Below, piece by piece: positions 16,524-31,130 of a DNA stretch of 64,000 nt. The notes under the pieces were generated by a model. It saw only the letters and a program-made list of their open reading frames with translations, was not told the DNA's origin and made no database searches. Position 1 is the stretch's first letter. Every line of letters begins with the position of its first letter. Made by a program: the position numbers and the translations under genes. The stretch is from Streptomyces sp. SPB162 (GTDB lineage Bacteria > Actinomycetota > Actinomycetes > Streptomycetales > Streptomycetaceae). Location: positions 5,463,001 through 5,527,000 of the forward strand of contig NZ_JAQFII010000001.1 of the NCBI RefSeq assembly GCF_029504575.1, in the 5' to 3' direction.

Positions 16524-18142
16524 GTCCGTGCCTTCCGCAGCAGCGGCATGCGGACGGTGAACACCGCGCCGCCCCGGTCGTCCTGCCCGAGTTCCACGGT
16601 GCCGCCGCCGCGCCGCGCGGCCTGCTCGACCAGGGCCAGACCCAGCCCGCGCCCCTCGCTCTTCGTCGTCCAGCCGCGCTGGAACACCTCGCGCAGCACC
16701 TGCGGGTCCACTCCGCGGCCGGTGTCGGTGACCTTCAGCAGCAACTCGTTCCCTTCGGTCCGCGCGGTGACCGAGACCTTCGGCTGGCCGGTGCCCTCGA
16801 CAGCCGCGTCCAGGGCATTGTCGACCAGATTGCCCAGGATCGTCACCAGGTCGCGCGCCGCGAACCCCTCGGGCAGGACGCCGTCGTCGATCCGGCTGTC
16901 CTCGGTGACGGTCAGCTCGACCCCGCGTTCGTTGGCCTCCGCCGCCTTGCCCAGCAGGAGCGCGGCGAGCACGGGTTCGCCGACGGCGCCGACGACCTGG
17001 TCGGTGAGGGCCTGCGCCAGCTCCAGTTCGGCGGTCGCGAAGTCCACGGCCTCGTCGGCGCGGCCCAGTTCGATGAGCGAGACCACGGTGTGCAGCCGGT
17101 TGGAGGCCTCGTGCGCCTGCGAGCGCAGCGCCTCCGCGAAGCCGCGCACCGAGTCCAGCTCGCCGGTCAGCGCCTGCAGGTCGGTGTGGTCCCGCAGGGT
17201 GACGACGGTGCCGCGGCGCTCTCCACCGAGCACTGGTGAGGTGTTGACGACCACGACCCGCTCGGCGGTCAGGTGCACCTCGTCGACGCGCGGCTCGGCG
17301 GCGAGCAGCGCGCCGGTCAGGGACGCCGGCAGCCCGAGGCCGTCGACGTAGCCGCCGACGACCTCGCCGGTCAGGCCGAGCAGTTCGCGGGCCGCGTCGT
17401 TGCAGAGCAGCACCCGGCGGTCGGCGCCGAGCAGGATCAGTCCCTCGCGCACCGCGTGCAGGGTCGCCTGGTGGTAGTCATACATCCGGCTCAGCTCGGT
17501 GGCGGCCATGCCGTGCGTGTGGCGGCGCAGCCGCGCGTTGGCGAGGTAGGTGCCGAGGCCGCCGATCGCGAGCGCGGCGGCCGCGACGGCGATCAGCACG
17601 GCCAGCTGCCCGCGCACCTCGTGGCTGATCGCGTCGACCTTGATGCCGACGCTGACCAGCGCGACGACCCGGCCGCCGGGGCCGTCGCGTACGGGGGCGA
17701 CGACCCGCACCGACGGGCCGAGGGTGCCGGTGTACGTCTCGGTGAAGGTCTCGCCACGCAGGGCCCGCGCGGTGTGGCCGAGGAACGGCTCGCCGATCCG
17801 CCGCGGGTCGGGGTGGGTCCAGCGGATGCCGTCCGGAGCCATGATCGTCACGAAGTCGACGCCGGCGTCCGCGACCACCCGCTGCGCGTACGGCTGCAGC
17901 ACCGTGCTCGGATCGGTGCCGGGTGCCGCGAGGGCGGCCTGCCGCACGGTGGGGGAGTCGGCGATCGACGCGGCCACCGCCCGCACCCGGTCGCCCGCCG
18001 CGTCCTCGGCCCTGCTGTGCGCCTGGACGTAGGCCAGCACGGCGCACCCCGCGACCACGGCGGCCACGATCACCACCTGCATGGCGAACAGCTGGCCGGC
18101 GAGGCTGCGGGGACGCGGGGGTGCGCGCCGGATGGTCGGCAT
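16520..18142 (-). CDS. Sensor histidine kinase, DcuS/CitA type
   Basis: The 540-residue kinase has a first membrane helix (about residues 10-35), an extracytoplasmic PDC-type sensor domain (about 40-165), a second helix (about 170-192), a PAS domain (about 205-310), a dimerisation helix with SQAHEASNRLHTVVSLIELG, and a C-terminal ATPase with N-box GNLVDNALDAA and GRGLGLALVEQAARRGGG. This is the layout of kinases that sense C4-dicarboxylates or citrate from outside. I preferred the ATG at 18142; in-frame starts upstream (to 18184) are possible and none has a strong ribosome site. It overlaps the regulator gene and diverges from dctA. Confidence 0.85.
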   Translation of the reverse strand: MPTIRRAPPRPRSLAGQLFAMQVVIVAAVVAGCAVLAYVQAHSRAEDAAGDRVRAVAASIADSPTVRQAALAAPGTDPSTVLQPYAQRVVADAGVDFVTIMAPDGIRWTHPDPRRIGEPFLGHTARALRGETFTETYTGTLGPSVRVVAPVRDGPGGRVVALVSVGIKVDAISHEVRGQLAVLIAVAAAALAIGGLGTYLANARLRRHTHGMAATELSRMYDYHQATLHAVREGLILLGADRRVLLCNDAARELLGLTGEVVGGYVDGLGLPASLTGALLAAEPRVDEVHLTAERVVVVNTSPVLGGERRGTVVTLRDHTDLQALTGELDSVRGFAEALRSQAHEASNRLHTVVSLIELGRADEAVDFATAELELAQALTDQVVGAVGEPVLAALLLGKAAEANERGVELTVTEDSRIDDGVLPEGFAARDLVTILGNLVDNALDAAVEGTGQPKVSVTARTEGNELLLKVTDTGRGVDPQVLREVFQRGWTTKSEGRGLGLALVEQAARRGGGTVELGQDDRGGAVFTVRMPLLRKART

Positions 18143-18185
18143 GCCCACAGTGTGCACGCCCCGCCGCGAACTCAATGAACGCAAA

Positions 18186-18201
18186 CGTGACCCCGGTCAC
18201 G
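18186..18201. promoter_or_regulatory. Crp-like palindrome between kinase and dctA
   Basis: CGTGACC-CC-GGTCACG is a perfect palindrome that fits the Streptomyces Crp motif GTG-N6-GNCAC. A possible dctA minus-10 (CATAGT) lies just downstream, so the site would overlap or abut the minus-35 region. Binding is inferred. Confidence 0.4.
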
Positions 18202-18248
18202 CGGGCCGCGCATAGTCACCGGAGCTACGCAGACCTCGGGAGGCAGAC

Positions 18249-19634
18249 GTGACGACGCAGAGCCGCGACGTGACACCGCAGAGCCGTAAGAAGGACCGAA
18301 CGCACTACCTGTATCTGGCAGTGATCGCGGCGGTCCTCGCCGGGATCGTGCTGGGGCTGGCCGCGCCCGGTGTTGCCAAGGAGTTCAAGCCGCTGGGCAC
18401 CGGCTTCGTGAACCTGATCAAGATGATGATCTCGCCGATCATCTTCTGCACGATCGTGCTCGGCATCGGATCGGTCCGCAAGGCCGCCAAGGTCGGCGCC
18501 GTGGGCGGGCTGGCGCTCGGCTACTTCATGGTGATGTCGACGGTGGCGCTCGCCATCGGCCTGGTGGTCGGCAACATCCTGCACCCCGGCAGCAGCCTGC
18601 ACCTGACCACGGCGGCGAAGGCCGCCGGGCACCAGCAGGCGGCGGGCAGCGAGGGGACCGTCGACTTCCTGCTCGGCATCATCCCCAAGACGATGGTGTC
18701 GTCCTTCACCGAGGGCCAGGTCCTGCAGACGCTGCTGGTGGCGCTGCTGGTCGGCTTCGCCGTGCAGGCGCTCGGGAAGTCCGGGGAGCCGGTGCTGCGG
18801 GGCATCGGGCACATCCAGCGGCTCGTCTTCCGGGTGCTGTCGATGATCATGTGGGCGGCGCCGGTGGGCGCGTTCGGCGCCATGGCGGCGGTGGTCGGCG
18901 AGACCGGCACGGACGCGCTGAAGTCGCTGGCCGTGATCATGATCGGGTTCTACCTCACCTGCGCGCTGTTCGTGGTCGTGGTGCTGGGCACGTTGCTGCG
19001 GCTGGTCGCCGGAGTGAACCTCTTCGACCTGCTGAAGTACCTCGGCCGCGAGTTCCTGCTGATCCTGTCCACCTCGTCGTCGGAGTCGGCGCTGCCGCGG
19101 CTGATCGCCAAGATGGAGCACCTGGGCGTCAGCCGCCCGGTGGTCGGCATCACCGTGCCGACCGGCTACTCGTTCAACCTCGACGGCACCGCCATCTACC
19201 TGACGATGTCCTCGCTGTTCATCGCCGAGGCGATGGGCGACCCGCTGTCGGTGGGCCAGCAGATCTCCCTGCTGCTCTTCATGATCATCGCCTCGAAGGG
19301 CGCGGCCGGTGTCACCGGCGCCGGCATCGCCACGCTGGCGGGCGGCCTGCAGTCGCACCAGCCCGCGCTGGTCGACGGCGTCGGCCTCATCATCGGCATC
19401 GACCGCTTCATGAGTGAGGCCCGCGCCCTCACCAACTTCGCGGGCAACGCCGTCGCGACCGTCCTGGTCGGCACCTGGACCAAGGAGTTCGACAAGGACC
19501 GCGCCGTGCGGGTCTTCGCGGGAGAGTTGCCGTTCGACGAGTCGACGCTGGTGGACGACCACGCGGAAGCCGCCCCGGAGGACGTGTCCGAGAAGGTGCC
19601 CGCCCCCAGGGACCACGAGACCGCACCGGCCTGA
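18249..19634 (+). CDS. dctA: C4-dicarboxylate:cation symporter (DctA/GltP family)
   Basis: This is a dicarboxylate/amino acid:cation symporter of the DAACS family, 461 residues. It has eight expected membrane helices and the two re-entrant hairpins. Signatures include the serine-rich STSSSESALPRL, the unwound helix GYSFNLDGTAIYL, and the ligand-binding ASKGAAGVTGAGI and DRFMSEARALTNFAGNAVATV. The arginine in DRFMSEAR fits DctA-type carriers of C4-dicarboxylates (succinate, fumarate, malate). The GTG at 18249 has GGGAGG upstream. The divergent DcuS/DcuR-like pair supports dicarboxylate uptake. The stop codon falls at the edge of the element at 19634. Confidence 0.9.
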   Translation: MTTQSRDVTPQSRKKDRTHYLYLAVIAAVLAGIVLGLAAPGVAKEFKPLGTGFVNLIKMMISPIIFCTIVLGIGSVRKAAKVGAVGGLALGYFMVMSTVALAIGLVVGNILHPGSSLHLTTAAKAAGHQQAAGSEGTVDFLLGIIPKTMVSSFTEGQVLQTLLVALLVGFAVQALGKSGEPVLRGIGHIQRLVFRVLSMIMWAAPVGAFGAMAAVVGETGTDALKSLAVIMIGFYLTCALFVVVVLGTLLRLVAGVNLFDLLKYLGREFLLILSTSSSESALPRLIAKMEHLGVSRPVVGITVPTGYSFNLDGTAIYLTMSSLFIAEAMGDPLSVGQQISLLLFMIIASKGAAGVTGAGIATLAGGLQSHQPALVDGVGLIIGIDRFMSEARALTNFAGNAVATVLVGTWTKEFDKDRAVRVFAGELPFDESTLVDDHAEAAPEDVSEKVPAPRDHETAPA

Positions 19635-19825
19635 AGGGTGTTGTGAAAGGAGCGCCGTTCGCCCGTGAGGGCGGGGTCCGCGGCGTCTGGTGCGGGCGAC
19701 TGCACGGCGGAGGGTCGTCCTCGTACTGGGACGTACCGGACGTCTTGGGCGAGCCCGACAACGCACAACGCGGCAGGCGTGCGTGCCGGGCGTCGCGGGC
19801 CAGGCGGGACTTTCGCAACACCCTT
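19634..19825. mobile_element. Possible MITE-like element with terminal inverted repeats
   Basis: AAGGGTGTTGTGAAAG (19634-19649) and its near-perfect reverse complement (19810-19825, one mismatch) bracket about 160 bp without a gene. The outer tips touch the stop codons of both convergent neighbours, dctA and the XRE gene. The 160-nt spacing is too wide for a terminator hairpin. No transposase is present, and no clear target duplication is visible, so it would be a non-autonomous remnant. It could instead be a conserved intergenic repeat of another kind. Confidence 0.4.
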
Positions 19826-20520
19826 TAGGGGTATTGCAGGCCCGCCCAGAAGCTTTCGCTCAGGTTGTCGAGGAAGGCACGGCCGCCCGCGCCGCCCGAC
19901 GCGGGCACGTCGTTGCCCCAGTTGAGCGTCGCGACCATCACCGACTGGTACTCCGCGTGCAGGGCGCGCAGCACCGGCTCGATCCGGTGCCGGGGCAGCG
20001 GCACCAGGGCCGTGACGGGTTTGACGTACGCCTGCCAGCGGGTCGCCACGGCTTCCCGCAGCAGCGCGTCCAGCCGCCGGTCGCCGCCGGTGACCGTCAG
20101 GAGTTCCGGCAGCGACAGGCCGAGCGCGTCGGCCAACGCGGCGGTCTGCCGCTCGTTGCCGGTCCAGCGGCCCTGGGCCTCCATGCGCTCGTAGTCGGAG
20201 ATCGGCATGCCGATCGCGCGCGCCAGGTCGGAGGGGGCGATGCCGCGGGCCCAGCGGTGTTCCAGCAGGGTGGTCGGCGTGCTCATGAGATCGGACGGGT
20301 CGCACCACAGGGCGCCGGCCAGGGCGGGCAGCTCGGAGGCGCGCGGCACGAGTTCACCGCGCTCCCATGCGGCGATGGTCTCGGGCCTGACGGGAGTGCC
20401 GTAGGAGATCCACATGGCGTGGGCTATGTGGGAGTGGTTCATCCCGAGCTGGGCGCGCAGCCGTCTGATCGCGGATGCGTCGAACGGCAGCCGAGGTGGA
20501 TCAGAAGGGGGTCGGTGCAC
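19825..20520 (-). CDS. XRE-family helix-turn-helix regulator
   Basis: The 231-residue protein appears to have two Cro/C1-type helix-turn-helix segments. The first is about residues 15-60 (LRAQLGMNHSHIAHAM, then RPETIAAWERGE). The second is about 95-145 (SDLARAIGMPISDYERME, then ALADALGLSLPELL). The C-terminal 70 residues are of unknown role. I set the start at GTG 20520. A TACGCT box ends 6 nt upstream, and there is no Shine-Dalgarno, which is the pattern of leaderless Streptomyces mRNAs. Frames upstream run through a glgB terminator and are not coding. Targets are unknown; an 8-1-8 palindrome over its own minus-35 suggests self-regulation. Confidence 0.75.
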   Translation of the reverse strand: MHRPPSDPPRLPFDASAIRRLRAQLGMNHSHIAHAMWISYGTPVRPETIAAWERGELVPRASELPALAGALWCDPSDLMSTPTTLLEHRWARGIAPSDLARAIGMPISDYERMEAQGRWTGNERQTAALADALGLSLPELLTVTGGDRRLDALLREAVATRWQAYVKPVTALVPLPRHRIEPVLRALHAEYQSVMVATLNWGNDVPASGGAGGRAFLDNLSESFWAGLQYP

Positions 20521-20526
20521 GGGGTC

Positions 20527-20565
20527 AGCGTAGGGGCGCTGGTCCCGTGTCCACACGGTGTGGAC
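20527..20565 (-). promoter_or_regulatory. Leaderless promoter with overlapping palindrome
   Basis: Minus-strand boxes GTGGAC (20554-20549) and TACGCT (20532-20527) are 16 nt apart, and the GTG start follows 7 nt after the minus-10. The minus-35 lies inside the perfect palindrome GTCCACAC-G-GTGTGGAC (20549-20565), a good place for a repressor. Confidence 0.5.
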
Positions 20566-20605
20566 CTCCGAACCGGGGCGCGTGAATACGCCACCGGTTC
20601 GGAGG
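20565..20605 (-). terminator. Terminator of the glgE-treS-mak-glgB operon
   Basis: A perfect 12-bp stem CCTCCGAACCGG (20565-20576 with 20594-20605) with a 17-nt loop lies 18 nt beyond the glgB stop at 20624 and just upstream of the XRE promoter. Confidence 0.7.
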
Positions 20606-20623
20606 AACGTACGAGTGCGGAGG

Positions 20624-23301
<2,678 letters not shown>

Positions 23302-23305
<4 letters not shown>

Positions 23306-24762
23306 GGTGTGATCCTCCTCGGAGGGGGGTTGGCGGCGAGACGGTCGATGGCCGACATCGGGATGGGCAGCCAGGCGGGGCGGTGCCGGGCCTCGTACAG
23401 GACCTCGTAGACGGCCTTGTCGGTTTCGTACGCGCGTATCAGTACGGGCCGGTCGCGCGGGTCGCTGCCCGAGGTCGCGGCGTAGCCCGCGCAGAACGCG
23501 TCACGGTGCCGCTCCGCCCACACGCCGGCCGTCGGAGCGGCCGGGTCGCGGTGCCGGGCGGCGTAGTCGAAGGAGCGCAGCATCCCCGCGACGTCCTGGA
23601 CCGGCGGCGCGGGCAGCCGGCGCTCCGACAGCGGGCGCGAGGGCTCGCCCTCGAAGTCGATCAGGAGCCACTCGCGGCCGGCGGCGCGCAGTGCCTGGCC
23701 CAGGTGCAGATCGCCGTGGATGCGCTGGGCGGCCATCCGCTCCCCGGTGCCGCCGAGTTCCGACAGGTCGTGGAAGGCCGCTCGCAGCCGGGTGCGGTAC
23801 GGGCGCAGCTCGGGCACCTCGGCCGCGGCGGTGTCCAGCCGCTGCGCCATGGTGGCCGCGATCAGCTGGATCCTGCGGCGGTCCAGCGAACTGGTGGGCA
23901 GCGCCCGGGCCAGCGCGGCATGGACCTCGGCGGTGGCGGCGCCCAGGGCACGGGCGTCGGCGGTGAACTCCGTGCCGTCGTCCATGGCCCGCAGGGCCAG
24001 CTCCCATCCGTCGGCCGAGCCGGGCAGATAGCGCTGCAGTACGCCGAGCGTCGCGGGTTCCGCGCCGATGCCGTCCTGGCCGCCGGCCGGCCCCGGCGGT
24101 TCCAGCGACTCGAACCAGGCGGCCGGCGCCGCGACCCGCCGGGAGCCGTCGCGGGCGAGCGCGAGGGAGAGTTCGAGGTCCGGGTTGGCGCCGGGGGAGA
24201 CCCGGCGGAAGACCTTGAGGATGTACTCGTCGCCGTAGATGACCGAGGTGTTCGACTGCTCCGCGGTGGACAGCCTCGGCGGCAGCCCGGCCGGGACGGT
24301 GGCGGAGGGCTCGGTGAAGAAGCGCAGCCGCCCGGTGCGGCCCGGGGCGCGGAGACGTTCCAGCAGCACCGCGGTGAGCCGTGGGTCGTGCAGCCCCTCG
24401 TAGACCGCCAGGCCGTCGAGCGGTCCGCCGGTCACCTGGCCGAGGGCGGCCGGCGCGAGCGAGGGCGGGAGCAGCGCGCGGGTGCCGAGCAGCAGTTGGT
24501 AGCAGTCCGCGCGCCGGCCGTCCTGCTCCACGTCGAGCAGTAGATGGAGCAGGCCCGGGATGCCCGGGCGGCCGCCCACGGGCAGCAGTTCGGTCACCGA
24601 CACCAGGTCGAAGCCGGTGATCGGCCGGCCCTTGCCGGCGAACCAGCGCTGCTGCGGTAGCCATTCCAGCAGCAGTGGGCCGAGTGAGTGCAGCAGCCCG
24701 GGAGCTGTGGCCGGTGAACGGCCGGTGGTAGGTGAGGTGCGGGTCCAGGAGCTGTCCGACAT
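23302..24762 (-). CDS. mak: Maltokinase (Mak/Pep2)
   Basis: Maltokinase uses ATP to make maltose 1-phosphate, the donor for GlgE. The 486-residue protein has an N-terminal cap ([15 protein letters not shown]), a lysine-bearing strand (YILKVFRR), and the aminoglycoside-kinase-like catalytic region IHGDLHLGQ followed by [19 protein letters not shown] set the start at ATG 24762 (MSDSSWTR) because AAAGGA lies at good spacing; longer in-frame versions are unlikely. It overlaps glgB and is separated from treS by 213 bp that contain a hairpin, so read-through from treS may be limited. Confidence 0.9.
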
Positions 24763-24901
24763 GACGTCCTTTCCCCGGGGAGTCGCGCACCCGCCCCGAA
24801 GCATGCGGCGGGGGGTGCGCGTAAGCCTCCCGGATGACGGGCGGTGGCTGTCCGGCGACACGGGGAGCCTGCCCCGGCCGGGTGACAGGAAACCGCCGTA
24901 C

Positions 24902-24933
24902 GGGCCCGCCCGGAGGGTGCTCCGGGTGGGCCC
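24902..24933 (-). terminator. Hairpin between treS and mak
   Basis: A 14-bp stem (24902-24915 with 24920-24933, one G:U pair) with loop GGTG lies 43 nt beyond treS. It may act as a partial terminator or attenuator that lowers mak-glgB expression relative to glgE-treS. Confidence 0.6.
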
Positions 24934-24975
24934 GCGGGCCGGGCCGGGGGGCCTGGGGGTACCTCCCGGCGGTGG

Positions 24976-28658
<3,683 letters not shown>

Positions 28659-29007
28659 TGCCTCACCTGGGAGCGCTGGTGGATGGACAGGAGAAGGATG
28701 CTCCGGAGGCTGCTTGCGCCGACGGGCGGCGGCGCGGCGAGCAGCTTCCTTGCGTGCTCCCGCTCTTTGTATCTGCTCCTGTGGACGTGTTCTCGCGTGC
28801 ATGGCCGCTCCTGTCCGCGTTCACTCGGTTGGAGGGTCGGGCGAATGGCGGAGTGTCGAGGGGGATCAGGTGACTCCGCATTGCCGGGAGCCTTCCCATT
28901 GGATGACAGTCAAAAGCTCCCGTGAAGGGGTACTCGTGCGTACTTTGCGGGGAGTTGGCGAAGGCGTCCGGCAAAGTTCGGCGAACGCGCCCGGCCGCGC
29001 ACGGCGA
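28659..29007. promoter_or_regulatory. glgE upstream region
   Basis: About 350 bp without a credible gene, expected to hold the glgE promoter. On the minus strand a TTGACT box (near 28913) is seen, but no good minus-10 at 16-18 nt. The region between 28890 and 28960 is less GC-rich than its surroundings. Confidence 0.35.
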
Positions 29008-29046
29008 AGCCGCCCGGCCCCTCGGGACGGAGGGGGCCGGACGGCT
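29008..29046 (-). terminator. Terminator after the NmrA-like gene
   Basis: A stem of about 15 pairs with one bulge and one mismatch (29008-29023 with 29030-29046, loop GGGACG) lies about 25 nt beyond the stop of the NmrA-like gene. Confidence 0.55.
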
Positions 29047-29071
29047 GGTCGGTGGATGTGCCGGAGGAGGG

Positions 29072-29989
29072 TCAGAGCGGGCGGCTGGACCAGGTCTGCC
29101 AGGGCTGCGCGGCCACCCAGTCGGCGACGGAGGTGAGTTTGATCCCCAGCGCCTGCTCGGCCTCCCGCGGGTCGCCGTCCATCAGCCCCTCGTCCGTCCC
29201 CTCCGCCATGTAGTGATAGATCCCGGCGACGCCCGCGGCCGCGTTCGGGCCGATGGCCTTGGCCAGCGCGGCCTCGAAGGCGGCGGGCGGCAGCGCCTGG
29301 TACGCGACCGGCCGGCCGAGGCCCTCGGCGAAGGCGTCGGCGAGTTCGCCGCCGTCGACGGCCTGTCCGCCGCCGATGTCCAGAACCCGCCCGTCGAGGC
29401 CGTCGTTGAAGAGCGCGGCGGCCACCGCGACGGCCAGGTCGTCGTGCGAGATCCACGCGACCCGCTGGTGGGCGGGGAGTGGGTAGGCGAGCACGCCCTC
29501 GTCGACCAGGGCCGGGCCGTTCCAGGGGCTGAACAGGTTGTCCAGGTAGACCGGGGGCCGCAGCACGACCAGCGGCACTCCGCAGTCGGCCAGCACCGCC
29601 TCGGCGATCCGGCGGGTCTCGAACGCGGCCACGCCGGCGGTGTCCGCCGGCACGCGGGTGTTCGCGTTGTACACGATCCGGGTCACCCCGGACTCCAGCG
29701 CGGCCTCGCCGATGTGGACGGCGTACGTCTCTATACGTAGGGGGTCGTACTCCAACGGCATGGTCACCACTGCGTGTGTGGCGCCCTTGAACGCCCACAT
29801 CACGTCGTCCCGACTCCCGAGGTCACCGGCCACGAACGAGACTCCCGCGATGTCGGGGCGCGCCACGGCCGGGCGCCGCGTCAGGCTGCGGACCCGGTGC
29901 CCGCGTCCGGCGAGCAACCGGGCCACCGCGCCCCCCTGGAAGCCGGTCGCGCCCACGACCAAGCAACGCTGGTGAATCTCGTCCGACAT
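29072..29989 (-). CDS. NmrA-like NAD(P)-binding protein (atypical SDR)
   Basis: The 305-residue protein has an N-terminal Rossmann motif VVGATGFQGGAVARLL (GxxGxxG, residues 12-20), RSLTRRP following the second strand, and a long C-terminal substrate region. It lacks the classical YxxxK pair in the usual place, as do NmrA/HSCARG-type redox sensors and some isoflavone-type reductases. It could be an enzyme acting with the neighbouring monooxygenases or an NADP-sensing regulator. It diverges from the AraC gene across 111 bp, the typical arrangement of a regulator and a target, so it may be part of the same island. Confidence 0.75.
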   Translation of the reverse strand: MSDEIHQRCLVVGATGFQGGAVARLLAGRGHRVRSLTRRPAVARPDIAGVSFVAGDLGSRDDVMWAFKGATHAVVTMPLEYDPLRIETYAVHIGEAALESGVTRIVYNANTRVPADTAGVAAFETRRIAEAVLADCGVPLVVLRPPVYLDNLFSPWNGPALVDEGVLAYPLPAHQRVAWISHDDLAVAVAAALFNDGLDGRVLDIGGGQAVDGGELADAFAEGLGRPVAYQALPPAAFEAALAKAIGPNAAAGVAGIYHYMAEGTDEGLMDGDPREAEQALGIKLTSVADWVAAQPWQTWSSRPL

Positions 29990-30013
29990 CGGTGTGTCGC
30001 CCTTCGCTAGAAT

Positions 30014-30026
30014 GAATCAGCGATTC
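30014..30026. promoter_or_regulatory. Inverted repeat in the NmrA/AraC divergent region
   Basis: GAATC-AGC-GATTC (5-3-5) lies 25 bp upstream of the NmrA-like start and 75 bp upstream of the AraC start, in an A+T-richer patch. It is a candidate operator; the binding protein is unknown. Confidence 0.35.
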
Positions 30027-30100
30027 CGCCTCACCTCAGGCTGGACGGGGCGCACAGGGGCGGCAATAAGCAAACCGGGACGGGGATTAAGGGTTCGTCC

Positions 30101-31069
30101 ATGGAATCTGGCGGGAACGACCTCCTCAGCGAACTACTGCGGCCGCTGCGCCTGACCGGCGTTTTCGACAGCCTCTGGACGGTGCGGGCGCCCTGGGCCA
30201 TCGAGGGGGACTCCGAGCAGAGCTGCGCGATCCTGCACTACATGGTCGAGGGCGACTGCTGGATCAGCGCGGGCGCCGACTGCCCGCCGCTCCAGCTCCA
30301 CCAGGGGGACCTGGCGGTCTTCCCCACCGGAACCGCCCACCGCCTCTCCGACCTGCCCGACCGGCAGGGCGTCCCGCTCAAGGCGGTGCTCCCGCAGCGC
30401 GAGCCCGGCACGTCCGGGGTGCTCGTCGTCGAGGGCACCGGCGAGCGCAGCCGGATCCTGTGCGCCGGGCTGCACTACGACGCGACGGCCGCGACCTCGC
30501 TGTACCGGGCGCTGCCGTGGTCGCTGGTGCTGGACCGCACCCAGGTCGACAAGGAACCGCTGCTGCGCGAGACGCTGGCCTCGCTCGCCGTCGCCGAGCG
30601 GCGCGGCGAGCCGGGATCGCAACTGGTCACCCTGCGGGCGTTCGAGATGGCCTTCGTGCTGGCGCTGCGCCCGCTGCTGCGGGAGCTGTCCGACAACCCG
30701 GCGGTGCTGCCCGCGCTGCGCCACCCGGGCATCAGCAGGGCGCTGGTCATCGTCTCCACCCGCTTCTCCGAACCGTGGACGATCGAGGCGCTGGCCCGTG
30801 AGGTCGGCATGTCGCGCTCGGCCTTCACCGCCACCTTCCGGGAGCTGGTGGGCGAGGCACCGGCCCGGCACCTGACCGGACGTCGGATGCAGGAGGCCGC
30901 CCGGTTGCTGACCGAGACGGCGGTTCCGCAGGCGGCGGTGCCGCCGCGGGTCGGCTATCAGAGCGCCGTCGGGTTCCATCTGGCGTTCCGCAAGTGGTTC
31001 GGGACGACTCCTGGTGAATATCGGGGTAACTGGCCGGTTCATAAACGGGACCGGCAGGACGTTCATTGA
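30101..31069 (+). CDS. AraC-family regulator with cupin-like N-terminus
   Basis: The 322-residue protein has an N-terminal cupin-type sensing domain (about residues 10-190, with LHQGDLAVFPTGTAHRL) and two C-terminal AraC helix-turn-helix motifs (about 215-310: WTIEALAREVGMSRSAFTATF and VGYQSAVGFHLAFRKWFG, both shortened here). The PxxYR end (GTTPGEYRG) is typical. AraC proteins of this type usually activate adjacent catabolic or resistance genes when a small molecule is present. It lies 61 nt ahead of the four-gene monooxygenase operon on the same strand and is its likely regulator. The ATG at 30101 has only a weak AAGGG site. Confidence 0.85.
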   Translation: MESGGNDLLSELLRPLRLTGVFDSLWTVRAPWAIEGDSEQSCAILHYMVEGDCWISAGADCPPLQLHQGDLAVFPTGTAHRLSDLPDRQGVPLKAVLPQREPGTSGVLVVEGTGERSRILCAGLHYDATAATSLYRALPWSLVLDRTQVDKEPLLRETLASLAVAERRGEPGSQLVTLRAFEMAFVLALRPLLRELSDNPAVLPALRHPGISRALVIVSTRFSEPWTIEALAREVGMSRSAFTATFRELVGEAPARHLTGRRMQEAARLLTETAVPQAAVPPRVGYQSAVGFHLAFRKWFGTTPGEYRGNWPVHKRDRQDVH

Positions 31070-31093
31070 TTAGCACACGTGTATGAGGCAGTC

Positions 31094-31114
31094 TCTTCAA
31101 CGGCGCGTCGAAGA
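31094..31114. promoter_or_regulatory. Inverted repeat before the monooxygenase operon
   Basis: TCTTCAACG-GCG-CGTCGAAGA is a 9-3-9 repeat with one mismatch, 17 bp before the GTG of the HpaB-like gene. Just upstream is the palindrome ACACGTGT. Either could be an operator of the island. Confidence 0.4.
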
Positions 31115-31130
31115 TCGTTGAGGAGACACG

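Noticed and set aside
19634-19825. Terminal repeats read as one terminator hairpin
   Set aside because: A loop of 160 nt is too long for intrinsic termination, so an element or repeat is a better reading.
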